From: Rallus limicola
Taxonomy: Eukaryota > Chordata > Aves > Gruiformes > Rallidae
Reading direction: 5' to 3'
Assembly (NCBI GenBank): GCA_022605955.1
Contig: JAKCOZ010000243.1
Location: forward strand, 1 to 64,000
DNA length: 64,000 bases
The notes under the pieces: model-generated
Told to the model about the DNA's origin: nothing
Database searches by the model: none
The model's input: only the letters and a program-made list of their open reading frames with translations
Shown here: piece after piece, positions 27,001-41,272 of the stretch
Position numbering within the stretch: the first letter of the stretch is position 1
Layout of the letters: each line of letters opens with the position of its first letter
Program-made: the position numbers and the translations under genes

Positions 27001-27720
27001 GACCCTGTCACTTTGACTCTCAGCCTTTTCCTTTACCTGGAAAGAGGGAACATACCTGCTACCTCCTACAGTGCTTTTCTCGGCCCTAGCAGACTGCATG
27101 ACAAAACATGCTAAACGTCCAGCAATAATTCCCAAAGTAAAGAAGCTAGGCATGAAAGGCATAGCTTGTCTGAAACCTCCTAACAGGACACACAAGCAGA
27201 CCCTGTCACTTTGGCTCTCAGCCTTTTCCTTTGCCTGGAAAGAGGGAACATGCCTGGAACCTCCTACGGTGCTTTTCTCGGCCCTAGCAGACTGCAGTTC
27301 AAAACATGCTAAACGTCCAGCAATAACTCCCAAAGTAAAGAAGCTAGGCATGAAAGGCATAGCTTGTCTGAAACCTCCTAACAGGACACACAAGCAGACC
27401 CTGTCACTTTGGCTCTCAGCCTTTTCCTTTGCCTGGAAAGAGGGAACATGCCTGGAACCTCCTACGGTGCTTTTCTCGGCCCTAGCTGACTGCAGTTCAA
27501 AACATGCTAAACGTCCAGCAATAACTCCCAAAGTAAAGAAGCTAGGACTGAAAGGCATAGCTTGTCTGAAACCTCCTAACAGGACACACAAGCAGACCCT
27601 GTCACTTTGGCTCTCAGCATTTTCCTTTGCCTGGAAAGAGGGAACATACCTGCTACCTCCTACAGTGTTTTTCTCGGCCCTAGCAGACTGCATGAAAAAA
27701 CATGCTAAACGTCCAGCAAT
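24047..27720 (+). repeat. 27-monomer-spaced duplication, left copy
   Basis: It matches 29393-33066 at an offset of 5346 bp (27 x 198). Shared private variants include 'gggaaTata' near 25269, 'cctccCaac' near 25596, 'gctacAtcc' near 25677, 'tttCcctgg' near 25847, 'gtctCaaacc' at 26182, 'aggAAccaca' (dinucleotide swap) near 26594, and 'cagtgTtttt' near 27668. The G88A marks run 2, 4, 2, 7 monomers in both copies. This copy alone has 'tcaaaaAatgct' (26117) and 'aataaTtccc' (near 27129). Confidence 0.9.
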
Positions 27721-29392
27721 AACTCCCAAAGTAAAGAAGCTAGGACTGAAAGGCATAGCTTGTCTGAAACCTCCGAACAGGACACACAAGCAGACCCTGT
27801 CACTTTGGCTCTCAGCCTTTTCCTTTGCCTGGAAAGAGGGAACATGCCTGGAACCTCCTACGGTGCTTTTCTCGGCCCTAGCAGACTGCAGTTCAAAACA
27901 TGCTAAACGTCCAGCAATAACTCCCAAAGTAAAGAAGCTAGGCATGAAAGGCATAGCTTGTCTGAAACCTCCTAACAGGACAGACAAGCAGACCCTGTCA
28001 CTTTGACTCTCAGCCTTTTCCTTTACCTGGAAAGAGGGAACATACCTGCTACCTCCTACAGTGCTTTTCTCGGCCCTAGCAGACTGCATGACAAAACATG
28101 CTAAACGTCCAGCAATAACTCCCAAAGTAAAGAAGCTAGGCATGAAAGGCATAGCTTGTCTGAAACCTCCTAACAGGACACACAAGCAGACCCTGTCACT
28201 TTGGCTCTCAGCCTTTTCCTTTGCCTGGAAAGAGGGAACATGCCTGGAACCTCCTACGGTGCTTTTCTCGGCCCTAGCAGACTGCAGTTCAAAACATGCT
28301 AAACGTCCAGCAATAACTCCCAAAGTAAAGAAGCTAGGCATGAAAGGCATAGCTTGTCTGAAACCTCCTAACAGGACACACAAGCAGACCCTGTCACTTT
28401 GGCTCTCAGCCTTTTCCTTTGCCTGGAAAGAGGGAACATGCCTGGAACCTCCTACGGTGCTTTTCTCGGCCCTAGCAGACTGCAGTTCAAAACATGCTAA
28501 ACGTCCAGCAATAACTCCCAAAGTAAAGAAGCTAGGCCTGAAAGGCATAGCTTGTCTGAAACCTCCTAACAGGACACACAAGCAGACCCTGTCACTTTGG
28601 CTCTCAGCCTTTTCCTTTGCCTGGAAAGAGGGAACATGCCTGGAACCTCCTACGGTGCTTTTCTCGGCCCTAGCAGACTGCAGTTCAAAACATGCTAAAC
28701 GTCCAGCAATAACTCCCAAAGTAAAGAAGCTAGGCATGAAAGGCATAGCTTGTCTGAAACCTCCTAACAGGACACACAAGCAGACCCTGTCACTTTGGCT
28801 CTCAGCCTTTTCCTTTGCCTGGAAAGAGGGAACATGCCTGGAACCTCCTACGGTGCTTTTCTCGGCCCTAGCAGACTGCAGTTCAGAACATGCTAAACGT
28901 CCAGCAATAACTCCCAAAGTAAAGAAGCTAGGACTGAAAGGCATAGCTTGTCTGAAACCTCCTAACAGGACAGACAAGCAGACCCTGTCACTTTGGCTCT
29001 CAGCCTTTTCCTTTGCCTGGAAAGAGGGAACATACCTGCTACCTCCTACAGTGCTTTTCTCGGCCCTAGCAGACTGCATGACAAAACATGCTAAACGTCC
29101 AGCAATAACTCCCAAAGTAAAGAAGCTAGGACTGAAAGGCATAGCTTGTCTGAAACCTCCTAACAGGACACACAAGCAGACCCTGTCACTTTGGCTCTCA
29201 GCCTTTTCCTTTGCCTGGAAAGAGGGAACATGCCTGGAACCTCCTACGGTGCTTTTCTCGGCCCTAGCAGACTGCAGTTCAAAACATGCTAAACGTCCAG
29301 CAATAACTCCCAAAGTAAAGAAGCTAGGACTGAAAGGCATAGCTTGTCTGAAACCTCCTAACAGGACACACAAGCAGACCCTGTCACTTTGA

Positions 29393-32300
29393 CTCTCAGC
29401 CTTTTCCTTTACCTGGAAAGAGGGAACATACCTGCTACCTCCTACAGTGCTTTTCTCGGCCCTAGCAGACTGCAGTTCAAAACATGCTAAACGTCCAGCA
29501 ATAACTCCCAAAGTAAAGAAGCTAGGCATGAAAGGCATAGCTTGTCTGAAACCTCCTAACAGGACACACAAGCAGACCCTGTCACTTTGGCTCTCAGCCT
29601 TTTCCTTTGCCTGGAAAGAGGGAACATGCCTGGAACCTCCTACGGTGCTTTTCTCGGCCCTAGCAGACTGCAGTTCAAAACATGCTAAACGTCCAGCAAT
29701 AACTCCCAAAGTAAAGAAGCTAGGCATGAAAGGCATAGCTTGTCTGAAACCTCCTAACAGGACACACAAGCAGACCCTGTCACTTTGACTCTCAGCCTTT
29801 TCCTTTGCCTGGAAAGAGGGAACATACCTGCTACCTCCTACAGTGCTTTTCTCGGCCCTAGCAGACTGCATGACAAAACATGCTAAACGTCCAGCAATAA
29901 CTCCCAAAGTAAAGAAGCTAGGACTGAAAGGCATAGCTTGTCTGAAACCTCCTAACAGGACACACAAGCAGACCCTGTCACTTTGGCTCTCAGCCTTTTC
30001 CTTTGCCTGGAAAGAGGGAACATGCCTGGAACCTCCTACGGTGCTTTTCTCGGCCCTAGCAGACTGCAGTTCAAAACATGCTAAACGTCCAGCAATAACT
30101 CCCAAAGTAAAGAAGCTAGGCATGAAAGGCATAGCTTGTATGAAACCTCCTAACAGGACACACAAGCAGACCCTGTCACTTTGGCTCTCAGCCTTTTCCT
30201 TTGCCTGGAAAGAGGGAACATGCCTGGAACCTCCTACGGTGCTTTTCTCGGCCCTAGCAGACTGCAGTTCAAAACATGCTAAACGTCCAGCAATAACTCC
30301 CAAAGTAAAGAAGCTAGGACTGAAAGGCATAGCTTGTCTGAAACCTCCTAACAGGACACACAAGCAGACCCTGTCACTTTGGCTCTCAGCCTTTTCCTTT
30401 GCCTGGAAAGAGGGAACATACCTGCTACCTCCTACAGTGTTTTTCTCGGCCCTAGCAGACTGCATGACAAAACATGCTAAACGTCCAGCAATAACTCCCA
30501 AAGTAAAGAAGCTAGGACTGAAAGGCATAGCTTGTCTGAAACCTCCTAACAGGACACACAAGCAGACCCTGTCACTTTGACTCTCAGCCTTTTCCTTTGC
30601 CTGGAAAGAGGGAATATACCTGCTACCTCCTACAGTGCTTTTCTCGGCCCTAGCAGACTGCAGTTCAAAACATGCTAAACGTCCAGCAATAACTCCCAAA
30701 GTAAAGAAGCTAGGCATGAAAGGCATAGCTTGTCTGAAACCTCCTAACAGGACACACAAGCAGACCCTGTCACTTTGGCTCTCAGCCTTTTCCTTTGCCT
30801 GGAAAGAGGGAACATGCCTGGAACCTCCTACGGTGCTTTTCTCGGCCCTAGCAGACTGCAGTTCAAAACATGCTAAACGTCCAGCAATAACTCCCAAAGT
30901 AAAGAAGCTAGGACTGAAAGGCATAGCTTGTCTGAAACCTCCCAACAGGACACACAAGCAGACCCTGTCACTTTGACTCTCAGCCTTTTCCTTTGCCTGG
31001 AAAGAGGGAACATACCTGCTACATCCTACAGTGCTTTTCTCGGCCCTAGCAGACTGCATGACAAAACATGCTAAACGTCCAGCAATAACTCCCAAAGTAA
31101 AGAAGCTAGGCATGAAAGGCATAGCTTGTCTGAAACCTCCTAACAGGACACACAAGCAGACCCTGTCACTTTGGCTCTCAGCCTTTTCCTTTCCCTGGAA
31201 AGAGGGAACATGCCTGGAACCTCCTACGGTGCTTTTCTCGGCCCTAGCAGACTGCAGTTCAAAACATGCTAAACGTCCAGCAATAACTCCCAAAGTAAAG
31301 AAGCTAGGCCTGAAAGGCATAGCTTGTCTGAAACCTCCTAACAGGACACACAAGCAGACCCTGTCACTTTGGCTCTCAGCCTTTTCCTTTGCCTGGAAAG
31401 AGGGAACATGCCTGGAACCTCCTACGGTGCTTTTCTCGGCCCTAGCAGACTGCAGTTCAAAACATGCTAAACGTCCAGCAATAACTCCCAAAGTAAAGAA
31501 GCTAGGCATGAAAGGCATAGCTTGTCTCAAACCTCCTAACAGGACACACAAGCAGACCCTGTCACTTTGGCTCTCAGCCTTTTCCTTTGCCTGGAAAGAG
31601 GGAACATGCCTGGAACCTCCTACGGTGCTTTTCTCGGCCCTAGCAGACTGCAGTTCAAAACATGCTAAACGTCCAGCAATAACTCCCAAAGTAAAGAAGC
31701 TAGGACTGAAAGGCATAGCTTGTCTGAAACCTCCTAACAGGACACACAAGCAGACCCTGTCACTTTGGCTCTCAGCCTTTTCCTTTGCCTGGAAAGAGGG
31801 AACATGCCTGGAACCTCCTACGGTGCTTTTCTCGGCCCTAGCAGACTGCAGTTCAAAACATGCTAAACGTCCAGCAATAACTCCCAAAGTAAAGAAGCTA
31901 GGCCTGAAAGGCATAGCTTGTCTGAAACCTCCTAACAGGAACCACAAGCAGACCCTGTCACTTTGGCTCTCAGCCTTTTCCTTTGCCTGGAAAGAGGGAA
32001 CATGCCTGGAACCTCCTACGGTGCTTTTCTCGGCCCTAGCAGACTGCAGTTCAAAACATGCTAAACGTCCAGCAATAACTCCCAAAGTAAAGAAGCTAGG
32101 ACTGAAAGGCATAGCTTGTCTGAAACCTCCTAACAGGACACACAAGCAGACCCTGTCACTTTGGCTCTCAGCCTTTTCCTTTGCCTGGAAAGAGGGAACA
32201 TGCCTGGAACCTCCTACGGTGCTTTTCTCGGCCCTAGCAGACTGCAGTTCAAAACATGCTAAACGTCCAGCAATAACTCCCAAAGTAAAGAAGCTAGGCC

Positions 32301-33066
32301 TGAAAGGCATAGCTTGTCTGAAACCTCCTAACAGGACACACAAGCAGACCCTGTCACTTTGACTCTCAGCCTTTTCCTTTACCTGGAAAGAGGGAACATA
32401 CCTGCTACCTCCTACAGTGCTTTTCTCGGCCCTAGCAGACTGCATGACAAAACATGCTAAACGTCCAGCAATAACTCCCAAAGTAAAGAAGCTAGGCATG
32501 AAAGGCATAGCTTGTCTGAAACCTCCGAACAGGACACACAAGCAGACCCTGTCACTTTGGCTCTCAGCCTTTTCCTTTGCCTGGAAAGAGGGAACATGCC
32601 TGGAACCTCCTACGGTGCTTTTCTCGGCCCTAGCAGACTGCAGTTCAAAACATGCTAAACGTCCAGCAATAACTCCCAAAGTAAAGAAGCTAGGCATGAA
32701 AGGCATAGCTTGTCTGAAACCTCCTAACAGGACACACAAGCAGACCCTGTCACTTTGACTCTCAGCCTTTTCCTTTGCCTGGAAAGAGGGAACATGCCTG
32801 GAAGCTCCTACGGTGCTTTTCTCGGCCCTAGCAGACTGCAGTTCAAAACATGCTAAACGTCCAGCAATAACTCCCAAAGTAAAGAAGCTAGGACTGAAAG
32901 GCATAGCTTGTCTGAAACCTCCTAACAGGACACACAAGCAGACCCTGTCACTTTGGCTCTCAGCCTTTTCCTTTGCCTGGAAAGAGGGAACATACCTGCT
33001 ACCTCCTACAGTGTTTTTCTCGGCCCTAGCAGACTGCATGACAAAACATGCTAAACGTCCATCAAT
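29393..33066 (+). repeat. 27-monomer-spaced duplication, right copy
   Basis: It is the partner of 24047-27720, with each listed private variant present 5346 bp to the right (for example C at 31528 against 26182, and the gggaaTata variant near 30615). Differences are few: the first monomer has TGCAGTTC where the left copy has TGCATGAC; 'cttgtAtgaaa' near 30140 is unique to this copy; and an extra G88A at 32758 is followed by 'ggaagctcctacgg'. The match fades beyond about 33.07 kb. Confidence 0.9.
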
Positions 33067-35332
33067 AACTCCCAAAGTAAAGAAGCTAGGACTGAAAGGC
33101 ATAGCTTGTCTGAAGCCTCCTAACAGGACACACAAGCAGACCCTGTCACTTTGGCTCTCAGCCTTTTCCTTTGCCTGGAAAGAGGGAACATGCCTGGAAC
33201 CTCCTACGGTGCTTTTCTCGGCCCTGGCAGACTGCAGTTCAAAACATGCTAAACGTCCAGCAATAACTCCCAAAGTAAAGAAGCTAGGACTGAAAGGCAT
33301 AGCTTGTCTGAAACCTCCTAACAGGACACACAAGCAGACCCTGTCACTTTGGCTCTCAGCCTTTTCCTTTGCCTGGAAAGAGGGAACATGCCTGGAACCT
33401 CCTACGGTGCTTTTCTCGGCCCTAGCAGACTGCAGTTCAAAAGATGCTAAACGTCCAGCAATAACTCCCAAAGTAAAGAAGCTAGGCCTGAAAGGCATAG
33501 CTTGTCTGAAACCTCCTAACAGGACACACAAGCAGACCCTGTCACTTTGACTCTCAGCCTTTTCCTTTGCCTGGAAAGAGGGAACATACCTGCTACCTCC
33601 TACAGTGCTTTTCTCGGCCCTAGCAGACTGCATGACAAAACATGCTAAACGTCCAGCAATAACTCCCAAAGTAAAGAAGCTAGGCATGAAAGGCATAGCT
33701 TGTCTGAAACCTCCTAACAGGACACACAAGCAGACCCTGTCACTTTGGCTCTCAGCCTTTTCCTTTGCCTGGAAAGAGGGAACATGCCTGGAACCTCCTA
33801 CGGTGCTTTTCTCGGCCCTAGCAGACTGCAGTTCAAAACATGCTAAACGTCCAGCAATAACTCCCAAAGTAAAGAAGCTAGGACTGAAAGGCATAGCTTG
33901 TCTGAAACCTCCTAACAGAACACACAAGCAGACCCTGTCACTTTGGCTCTCAGCCTTTTCCTTTGCCTGGAAAGAGGGAACATACCTGCTACCTCCTACA
34001 GTGCTTTTCTCGGCCCTAGCAGACTGCATGACAAAACATTCTAAACGTCCAGCAATAACTCCCAAAGTAAAGAAGCTAGGACTGAAAGGCATAGCTTGTC
34101 TGAAACCTCCTAACAGGACACACAAGCAGACCCTGTCACTTTGGCTCTCAGCCTTTTCCTTTGCCTGGAAAGAGGGAACATACCTGCTACCTCCTACAGT
34201 GCTTTTCTCGGCCCTAGCAGACTGCATGACAAAACATGCTAAACGTCCAGCAATAACTCCCAAAGTAAAGAAGCTAGGACTGAAAGGCATAGCTTGTCTG
34301 AAACCTCCTAACAGGACACACAAGCAGACCCTGTCACTTTGGCTCTCAGCCTTTTCCTTTGCCTGGAAAGAGGGAACATGCCTGGAACCTCCTACGGTGC
34401 TTTTCTCGGCCCTAGCAGACTGCAGTTCAAAACATGCTAAACGTCCAGCAATAACTCCCAAAGTAAAGAAGCTAGGACTGAAAGGCATAGCTTGTCTGAA
34501 ACGTCCTAACAGGACAGACAAGCAGACCCTGTCACTTTGACTCTCAGCCTTTTCCTTTACCTGGAAAGAGGGAACATACCTGCTACCTCCTACAGTGCTT
34601 TTCTCGGCACTAGCAGACTGCATGACAAAACATGCTAAACGTCCAGCAATAACTCCCAAAGTAAAGAAGCTAGGCATTAAAGGCATAGCTTGTCTGAAAC
34701 CTCCTAACAGGACACACAAGCAGACCCTGTCACTTTGGCTCTCAGCCTTTTCCTTTGCCTGGAAAGAGGGAACATGCCTGGAACCTCCTACGGTGCTTTT
34801 CTCGGCCCTAGCAGACTGCAGTTCAAAACATGCTAAACGTCCAGCAATAACTCCCAAAGTAAAGAAGCTAGGACTGAAAGGCATAGCTTGTCTGAAACCT
34901 CCTAACAGGACAGACAAGCAGACCCTGTCACTTTGGCTCTCAGCCTTTTCCTTTGCCTGGAAAGAGGGAACATGCCTGGAACCTCCTACGGTGCTTTTCT
35001 CGGCCCTAGCAGACTGCAGTTCAAAACATGCTAAACGTCCAGCAATAACTCCCAAAGTAAAGAAGCTAGGCCTGAAAGGCATAGCTTGTCTGAAACCTCC
35101 TAACAGGACACACAAGCAGACCCTGTCACTTTGGCTCTCAGCCTTTTCCTTTGCCTGGAAAGAGGGAACATGCCTGGAACCTCCTACGGTGCTTTTCTCG
35201 GCCCTAGCAGACTGCAGTTCAAAACATGCTAAAAGTCCAGCAATAACTCCCAAAGTAAAGAAGCTAGGCCTGAAAGGCATAGCTTGTCTGAAACCTCCTA
35301 ACAGGACACACAAGCAGACCCTGTCACTTTGA

Positions 35333-36718
35333 CTCTCAGCCTTTTCCTTTGCCTGGAAAGAGGGAACATACCTGCTACCTCCTACAGTGCTTTTCTCGGC
35401 CCTAGCAGACTGCATGACAAAACATGCTAAACGTCCAGCAATAACTCCCAAAGTAAAGAAGCTAGGCATGAAAGGCATAGCTTGTCTGAAACCTCCTAAC
35501 AGGACACACAAGCAGATCCTGTCACTTTGGCTCTCAGCCTTTTCCTTTGCCTGGAAAGAGGGAACATGCCTGGAACCTCCTACGGTGCTTTTCTCGGCCC
35601 TAGCAGACTGCAGTTCAAAACATGCTAAACGTCCAGCAATAACTCCCAAAGTAAAGAAGCTAGGCCTGAAAGGCATAGCTTGTCTGAAACCTCCTAACAG
35701 AACACACAAGCAGACCCTGTCACTTTGGCTCTCAGCCTTTTCCTTTGCCTGGAAAGAGGGAACATACCTGCTACCTCCTACAGTGCTTTTCTCGGCCCTA
35801 GCAGACTGCATGACAAAACATTCTAAACGTCCAGCAATAACTCCCAAAGTAAAGAAGCTAGGACTGAAAGGCATAGCTTGTCTGAAACCTCCTAACAGGA
35901 CACACAAGCAGACCCTGTCACTTTGGCTCTCAGCCTTTTCCTTTGCCTGGAAAGAGGGAACATGCCTGGAACCTCCTACGGTGCTTTTCTCGGCCCTAGC
36001 AGACTGCAGTTCAAAACATGCTAAACGTCCAGCAATAACTCCCAAAGTAAAGAAGCTAGGACTGAAAGGCATAGCTTGTCTGAAACCTCCTAACAGGACA
36101 CACAAGCAGACCCTGTCACTTTGGCTCTCAGCCTTTTCCTTTGCCTGGAAAGAGGGAACATGCCTGGAACCTACTACGGTGCTTTTCTCGGCCCTAGCAG
36201 ACTGCAGTTCAAAACATGCTAAACGTCCAGCAATAACTCCCAAAGTAAAGAAGCTAGGCATGAAAGGCATAGCTTGTCTGAAACCTCCTAACAGGACACA
36301 CAAGCAGACCCTGTCACTTTGGCTCTCAGCCTTTTCCTTTGCCTGGAAAGAGGGAACATACCTGCTACCTCCTACAGTGCTTTTCTCGGCCCTAGCAGAC
36401 TGCATGACAAAACATTCTAAACGTCCAGCAATAACTCCCAAAGTAAAGAAGCTAGGACTGAAAGGCATAGCTTGTCTGAAACCTCCTAACAGGACACACA
36501 AGCAGACCCTGTCACTTTGGCTCTCAGCCTTTTCCTTTGCCTGGAAAGAGGGAACATGCCTGGAACCTCCTACGGTGCTTTTCTCGGCCCTAGCAGACTG
36601 CAGTTCAAAACATGCTAAACGTCCAGCAATAACTCCCAAAGTAAAGAAGCTAGGCATGAAAGGCATAGCTTGTCTGAAACCTCCTAACAGGACACACAAG
36701 CAGACCCTGTCACTTTGA
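35333..36718 (+). repeat. Heptamer with paired 'aacattct' monomers
   Basis: Seven monomers between G88A marks. Two of them are type B monomers carrying the private change 'aacatTctaaa' (near 35821 and 36415, three monomers apart). The same private change also occurs near 34040, 39980 and 41960. Singletons include 'gcagaTcct' near 35517 and 'cctActacgg' near 36173. Confidence 0.8.
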
Positions 36719-38104
36719 CTCTCAGCCTTTTCCTTTGCCTGGAAAGAGGGAACATACCTGCTACCTCCTACAGTGCTTTTCTCGGCCCTAGCATACTGCA
36801 TGACAAAACATGCTAAACGTCCAGCAATAACTCCCAAAGTAAAGAAGCTAGGCATGAAAGGCATAGCTTGTCTGAAACCTCCTAACAGGACACACAAGCA
36901 GACCCTGTCACTTTGGCTCTCAGCCTTTTCCTTTGCCTGGAAAGAGGGAACATGCCTGGAACCTCCTACGGTGCTTTTCTCGGCCCTAGCAGACTGCAGT
37001 TCAAAACATGCTAAACGTCCAGCAATAACTCCCAAAGTAAAGAAGCTAGGCCTGAAAGGCATAGCTTGTCTGAAACCTCCTAACAGGACACACAAGCAGA
37101 CCCTGTCACTTTGGCTCTCAGCCTTTTCCTTTGCCTGGAAAGAGGGAACATGCCTGGAAGCTCCTACGGTGCTTTTCTCGGCCCTAGCAGACTGCAGTTC
37201 AAAACATGCTAAACGTCCAGCAATAACTCCCAAAGTAAAGAAGCTAGGCCTGAAAGGCATAGCTTGTCTGAAACCTCCTAACAGGACACACAAGCAGACC
37301 CTGTCACTTTGGCTCTCAGCCTTTTCCTTTGCCTGGAAAGAGGGAACATACCTGCTACCTCCTACAGTGCTTTTCTCGGCCCTAGCAGACTGCATGACAA
37401 AACATGCTAAACGTCCAGCAATAACTCCCAAAGTAAAGAAGCTAGGACTGAAAGGCATAGCTTGTCTGAAACCTCCTAACAGGACACACAAGCAGACCCT
37501 GTCACTTTGGCTCTCAGCCTTTTCCTTTGCCTGGAAAGAGGGAACATGCCTGGAACCTCCTACGGTGCTTTTCTCGGCCCTAGCAGACTGCAGTTCAAAA
37601 CATGCTAAACGTCCAGCAATAACTCCCAAAGTAAAGAAGCTAGGCATGAAAGGCATAGCTTGTCTGAAACCTCCTAACAGGACACACAAGCAGACCCTGT
37701 CACTTTGGCTCTCAGCCTTTTCCTTTGCCTGGAAAGAGGGAACATGCCTGGAACCTCCTACGGTGCTTTTCTCGGCCCTAGCAGACTGCAGTTCAAAACA
37801 TGCTAAACGTCCAACAATAACTCCCAAAGTAAAGAAGCTAGGACTGAAAGGCATAGCTTGTCTGAAACCTCCTAACAGGACACACAAGCAGACCCTGTCA
37901 CTTTGGCTCTCAGCCTTTTCCTTTGCCTGGAAAGAGGGAACATGCCTGGAACCTCCTACGGTGCTTTTCTCGGCCCTAGCAGACTGCAGTTCAAAACATG
38001 CTAAACGTCCAGCAATAACTCCCAAAGTAAAGAAGCTAGGACTGAAAGGCATAGCTTGTCTGAAACCTCCTAACAGGACAGACAAGCAGACCCTGTCACT
38101 TTGA
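36719..38104 (+). repeat. Heptamer with 'ggaagctcctacgg' monomer
   Basis: Seven monomers between G88A marks. The third monomer carries C134G without C141G (near 37159). The last carries C65G and is followed by G107A and the type B 3' half. Singletons include 'gcaTactgc' near 36794 and 'ccaAcaata' near 37814. Confidence 0.78.
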
Positions 38105-39490
38105 CTCTCAGCCTTTTCCTTTACCTGGAAAGAGGGAACATACCTGCTACCTCCTACAGTGCTTTTCTCGGCCCTAGCAGACTGCATGACAAAACATGCT
38201 AAACGTCCAGCAATAACTCCCAAAGTAAAGAAGCTAGGCATTAAAGGCGTAGCTTGTCTGAAACCTCCTAACAGGACACACAAGCAGACCCTGTCACTTT
38301 GGCTCTCAGCCTTTTCCTTTGCCTGGAAAGAGGGAACATGCCTGGAAGCTCCTACGGTGCTTTTCTCGGCCCTAGCAGACTGCAGTTCAAAACATGCTAA
38401 ACGTCCAGCAATAACTCCCAAAGTAAAGAAGCTAGGCATGAAAGGCATAGCTTGTCTGAAACCTCCTAACAGGACACACAAGCAGACCCTGTCACTTTGG
38501 CTCTCAGCCTTTTCCTTTGCCTGGAAAGAGGGAACATGCCTGGAACCTCCTACGGTGCTTTTCTCGGCCCTAGCAGACTGCAGTTCAAAACATGCTAAAC
38601 GTCCAGCAATAACTCCCAAAGTAAAGAAGCTAGGACTGAAAGGCATAGCTTGTCTGAAACCTCCTAACAGGACACACAAGCAGACCCTGTCACTTTGGCT
38701 CTCAGCCTTTTCCTTTGCCTGGAAAGAGGGAACATGCCTGGAACCTCCTACGGTGCTTTTCTCGGCCCTAGCAGACTGCAGTTCAAAACATGCTAAACGT
38801 CCAGCAATAACTCCCAAAGTAAAGAAGCTAGGACTGAAAGGCATAGCTTGTCTGAAACCTCCTAACAGGACACACAAGCAGACCCTGTCACTTTGGCTCT
38901 CAGCCTTTTCCTTTGCCTGGAAAGAGGGAACATACCTGCTACCTCCTTCAGTGTTTTTCTCGGCCCTAGCAGACTGCATGACAAAACATGCTAAACGTCC
39001 AGCAATAACTCCCAAAGTAAAGAAGCTAGGACTGAAAGGCATAGCTTGTCTGAAACCTCCTAACAGGACACACAAGCAGACCCTGTCACTTTGGCTCTCA
39101 GCCTTTTCCTTTGCCTGGAAAGAGGGAACATGCCTGGAACCTCCTACGGTGCTTTTCTCGGCCCTAGCAGACTGCAGTTCAAAACATGCTAAACGTCCAG
39201 CAATAACTCCCAAAGTAAAGAAGCTAGGCATGAAAGGCATAGCTTGTCTGAAACCTCCTAACAGGACACACAAGCAGACCCTGTCACTTTGGCTCTCAGC
39301 CTTTTCCTTTGCCTGGAAAGAGGGAACATGCCTGGAACCTCCTACGGTGCTTTTCTCGGCCCTAGCAGACTGCAGTTCAAAACATGCTAAACGTCCAGCA
39401 ATAACTCCCAAAGTAAAGAAGCTAGGACTGAAAGGCATAGCTTGTCTGAAACCTCCTAACAGGACACACAAGCAGACCCTGTCACTTTGA
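38105..39490 (+). repeat. Heptamer with 'gcattaaaggc' first unit
   Basis: Seven monomers between G88A marks. It opens with G107A and type B changes, then a monomer reading 'ggcatTaaaggcGtag' near 38241. A type B monomer with 'cctTcagtgTtttt' lies near 38946-38955. Its monomer order closely matches the heptamer at 42659-44044. Confidence 0.78.
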
Positions 39491-41272
39491 CTCTCAGCCT
39501 TTTCCTTTGCCTGGAAAGAGGGAACATACCTGCTACCTCCTACAGTGCTTTTCTCGGCCCTAGCAGACTGCATGACAAAACATGCTAAACGTCCAGCAAT
39601 AACTCCCAAAGTAAAGAAGCTAGGCATGAAAGGCATAGCTTGTCTGAAACCTCCTAACAGGACACACAAGCAGACCCTGTCACTTTGGCTCTCAGCCTTT
39701 TCCTTTGCCTGGAAAGAGGGAACATGCCTGGAACCTCCTACGGTGCTTTTCTCGGCCCTAGCAGACTGCAGTTCAAAACATGCTAAACGTCCAGCAATAC
39801 CTCCCAAAGTAAAGAAGCTAGGACTGAAAGGCATAGCTTGTCTGAAACCTCCTAACAGGACACACAAGCAGACCCTGTCACTTTGGCTCTCAGCCTTTTC
39901 CTTTGCCTGGAAAGAGGGAACATACCTGCTACCTCCTACAGTGCTTTTCTCGGCCCTAGCAGACTGCATGACAAAACATTCTAAACGTCCAGCAATAACT
40001 CCCAAAGTAAAGAAGCTAGGACTGAAAGGCATAGCTTGTCTGAAACCTCCTAACAGGACACACAAGCAGACCCTGTCACTTTGGCTCTCAGCCTTTTCCT
40101 TTGCCTGGAAAGAGGGAACATGCCTGGAACCTCCTACGGTGCTTTTCTCGGCCCTAGCAGACTGCAGTTCAAAACATGCTAAACGTCCAGCAATAACTCC
40201 CAAAGTAAAGAAGCTAGGCCTGAAAGGCATAGCTTGTCTGAAACCTCCTAACAGGACACACAAGCAGACCCTGTCACTTTGGCTCTCAGCCTTTTCCTTT
40301 GCCTGGAAAGAGGGAACATGCCTGGAACCTCCTACGGTGCTTTTCTCGGCCCTAGCAGACTGCAGTTCAAAACATGCTAAACGTCCAGCAATAACTCCCA
40401 AAGTAAAGAAGCTAGGACTGAAAGGCATAGCTTGTCTGAAACCTCCTAACAGGACACACAAGCAGACCCTGTCACTTTGGCTCTCAGCCTTTTCCTTTGC
40501 CTGGAAAGAGGGAACATACCTGCTACCTCCTACAGTGCTTTTCTCGGCCCTAGCAGACTGCATGACAAAACATGCTAAACGTCCAGCAATAACTCCCAAA
40601 GTAAAGAAGCTAGGCATGAAAGGCATAGCTTGTCTGAAACCTCCTAACAGGACACACAAGCAGACCCTGTCACTTTGGCTCTCAGCCTTTTCCTTTGCCT
40701 GGAAAGAGGGAACATGCCTGGAACCTCCTACGGTGCTTTTCTCGGCCCTAGCAGACTGCAGTTCAAAACATGCTAAACGTCCAGCAATAACTCCCAAAGT
40801 AAAGAAGCTAGGCATGAAAGGCATAGCTTGTCTGAAACCTCCTAACAGGACACACAAGCAGACCCTGTCACTTTGGCTCTCAGCCTTTTCCTTTGCCTGG
40901 AAAGAGGGAACATGCCTGGAAGCTCCTACGGTGCTTTTCTCGGCCCTAGCAGACTGCAGTTCAAAACATGCTAAACGTCCAGCAATAACTCCCAAAGTAA
41001 AGAAGCTAGGACTGAAAGGCATAGCTTGTCTGAAACCTCCTAACAGGACACACAAGCAGACCCTGTCACTTTGGCTCTCAGCCTTTTCCTTTGCCTGGAA
41101 AGAGGGAACATGCCTGGAACCTCCTACGGTGCTTTTCTCGGCCCTAGCAGACTGCAGTTCAAAACATGCTAAACGTCCAGCAATAACTCCCAAAGTAAAG
41201 AAGCTAGGACTGAAAGGCATAGCTTGTCTGAAACCTCCTAACAGGACAGACAAGCAGACCCTGTCACTTTGA
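39491..41272 (+). repeat. Nine-monomer block between heptamers
   Basis: The spacing of G88A marks is 1782 bp (9 x 198), interrupting the run of heptamers. It contains two type B monomers (near 39930 and 40516) and one C134G monomer (near 40922). It could be a heptamer plus a two-monomer insertion, or two heptamers after loss of five; the sequence alone does not decide. Confidence 0.72.

Noticed and set aside
24047..33066. A mobile element carrying satellite as cargo
   Set aside because: The duplicated segments begin and end in monomer register with no terminal repeats, target duplications or transposase sequence, so recombination between monomers explains them.
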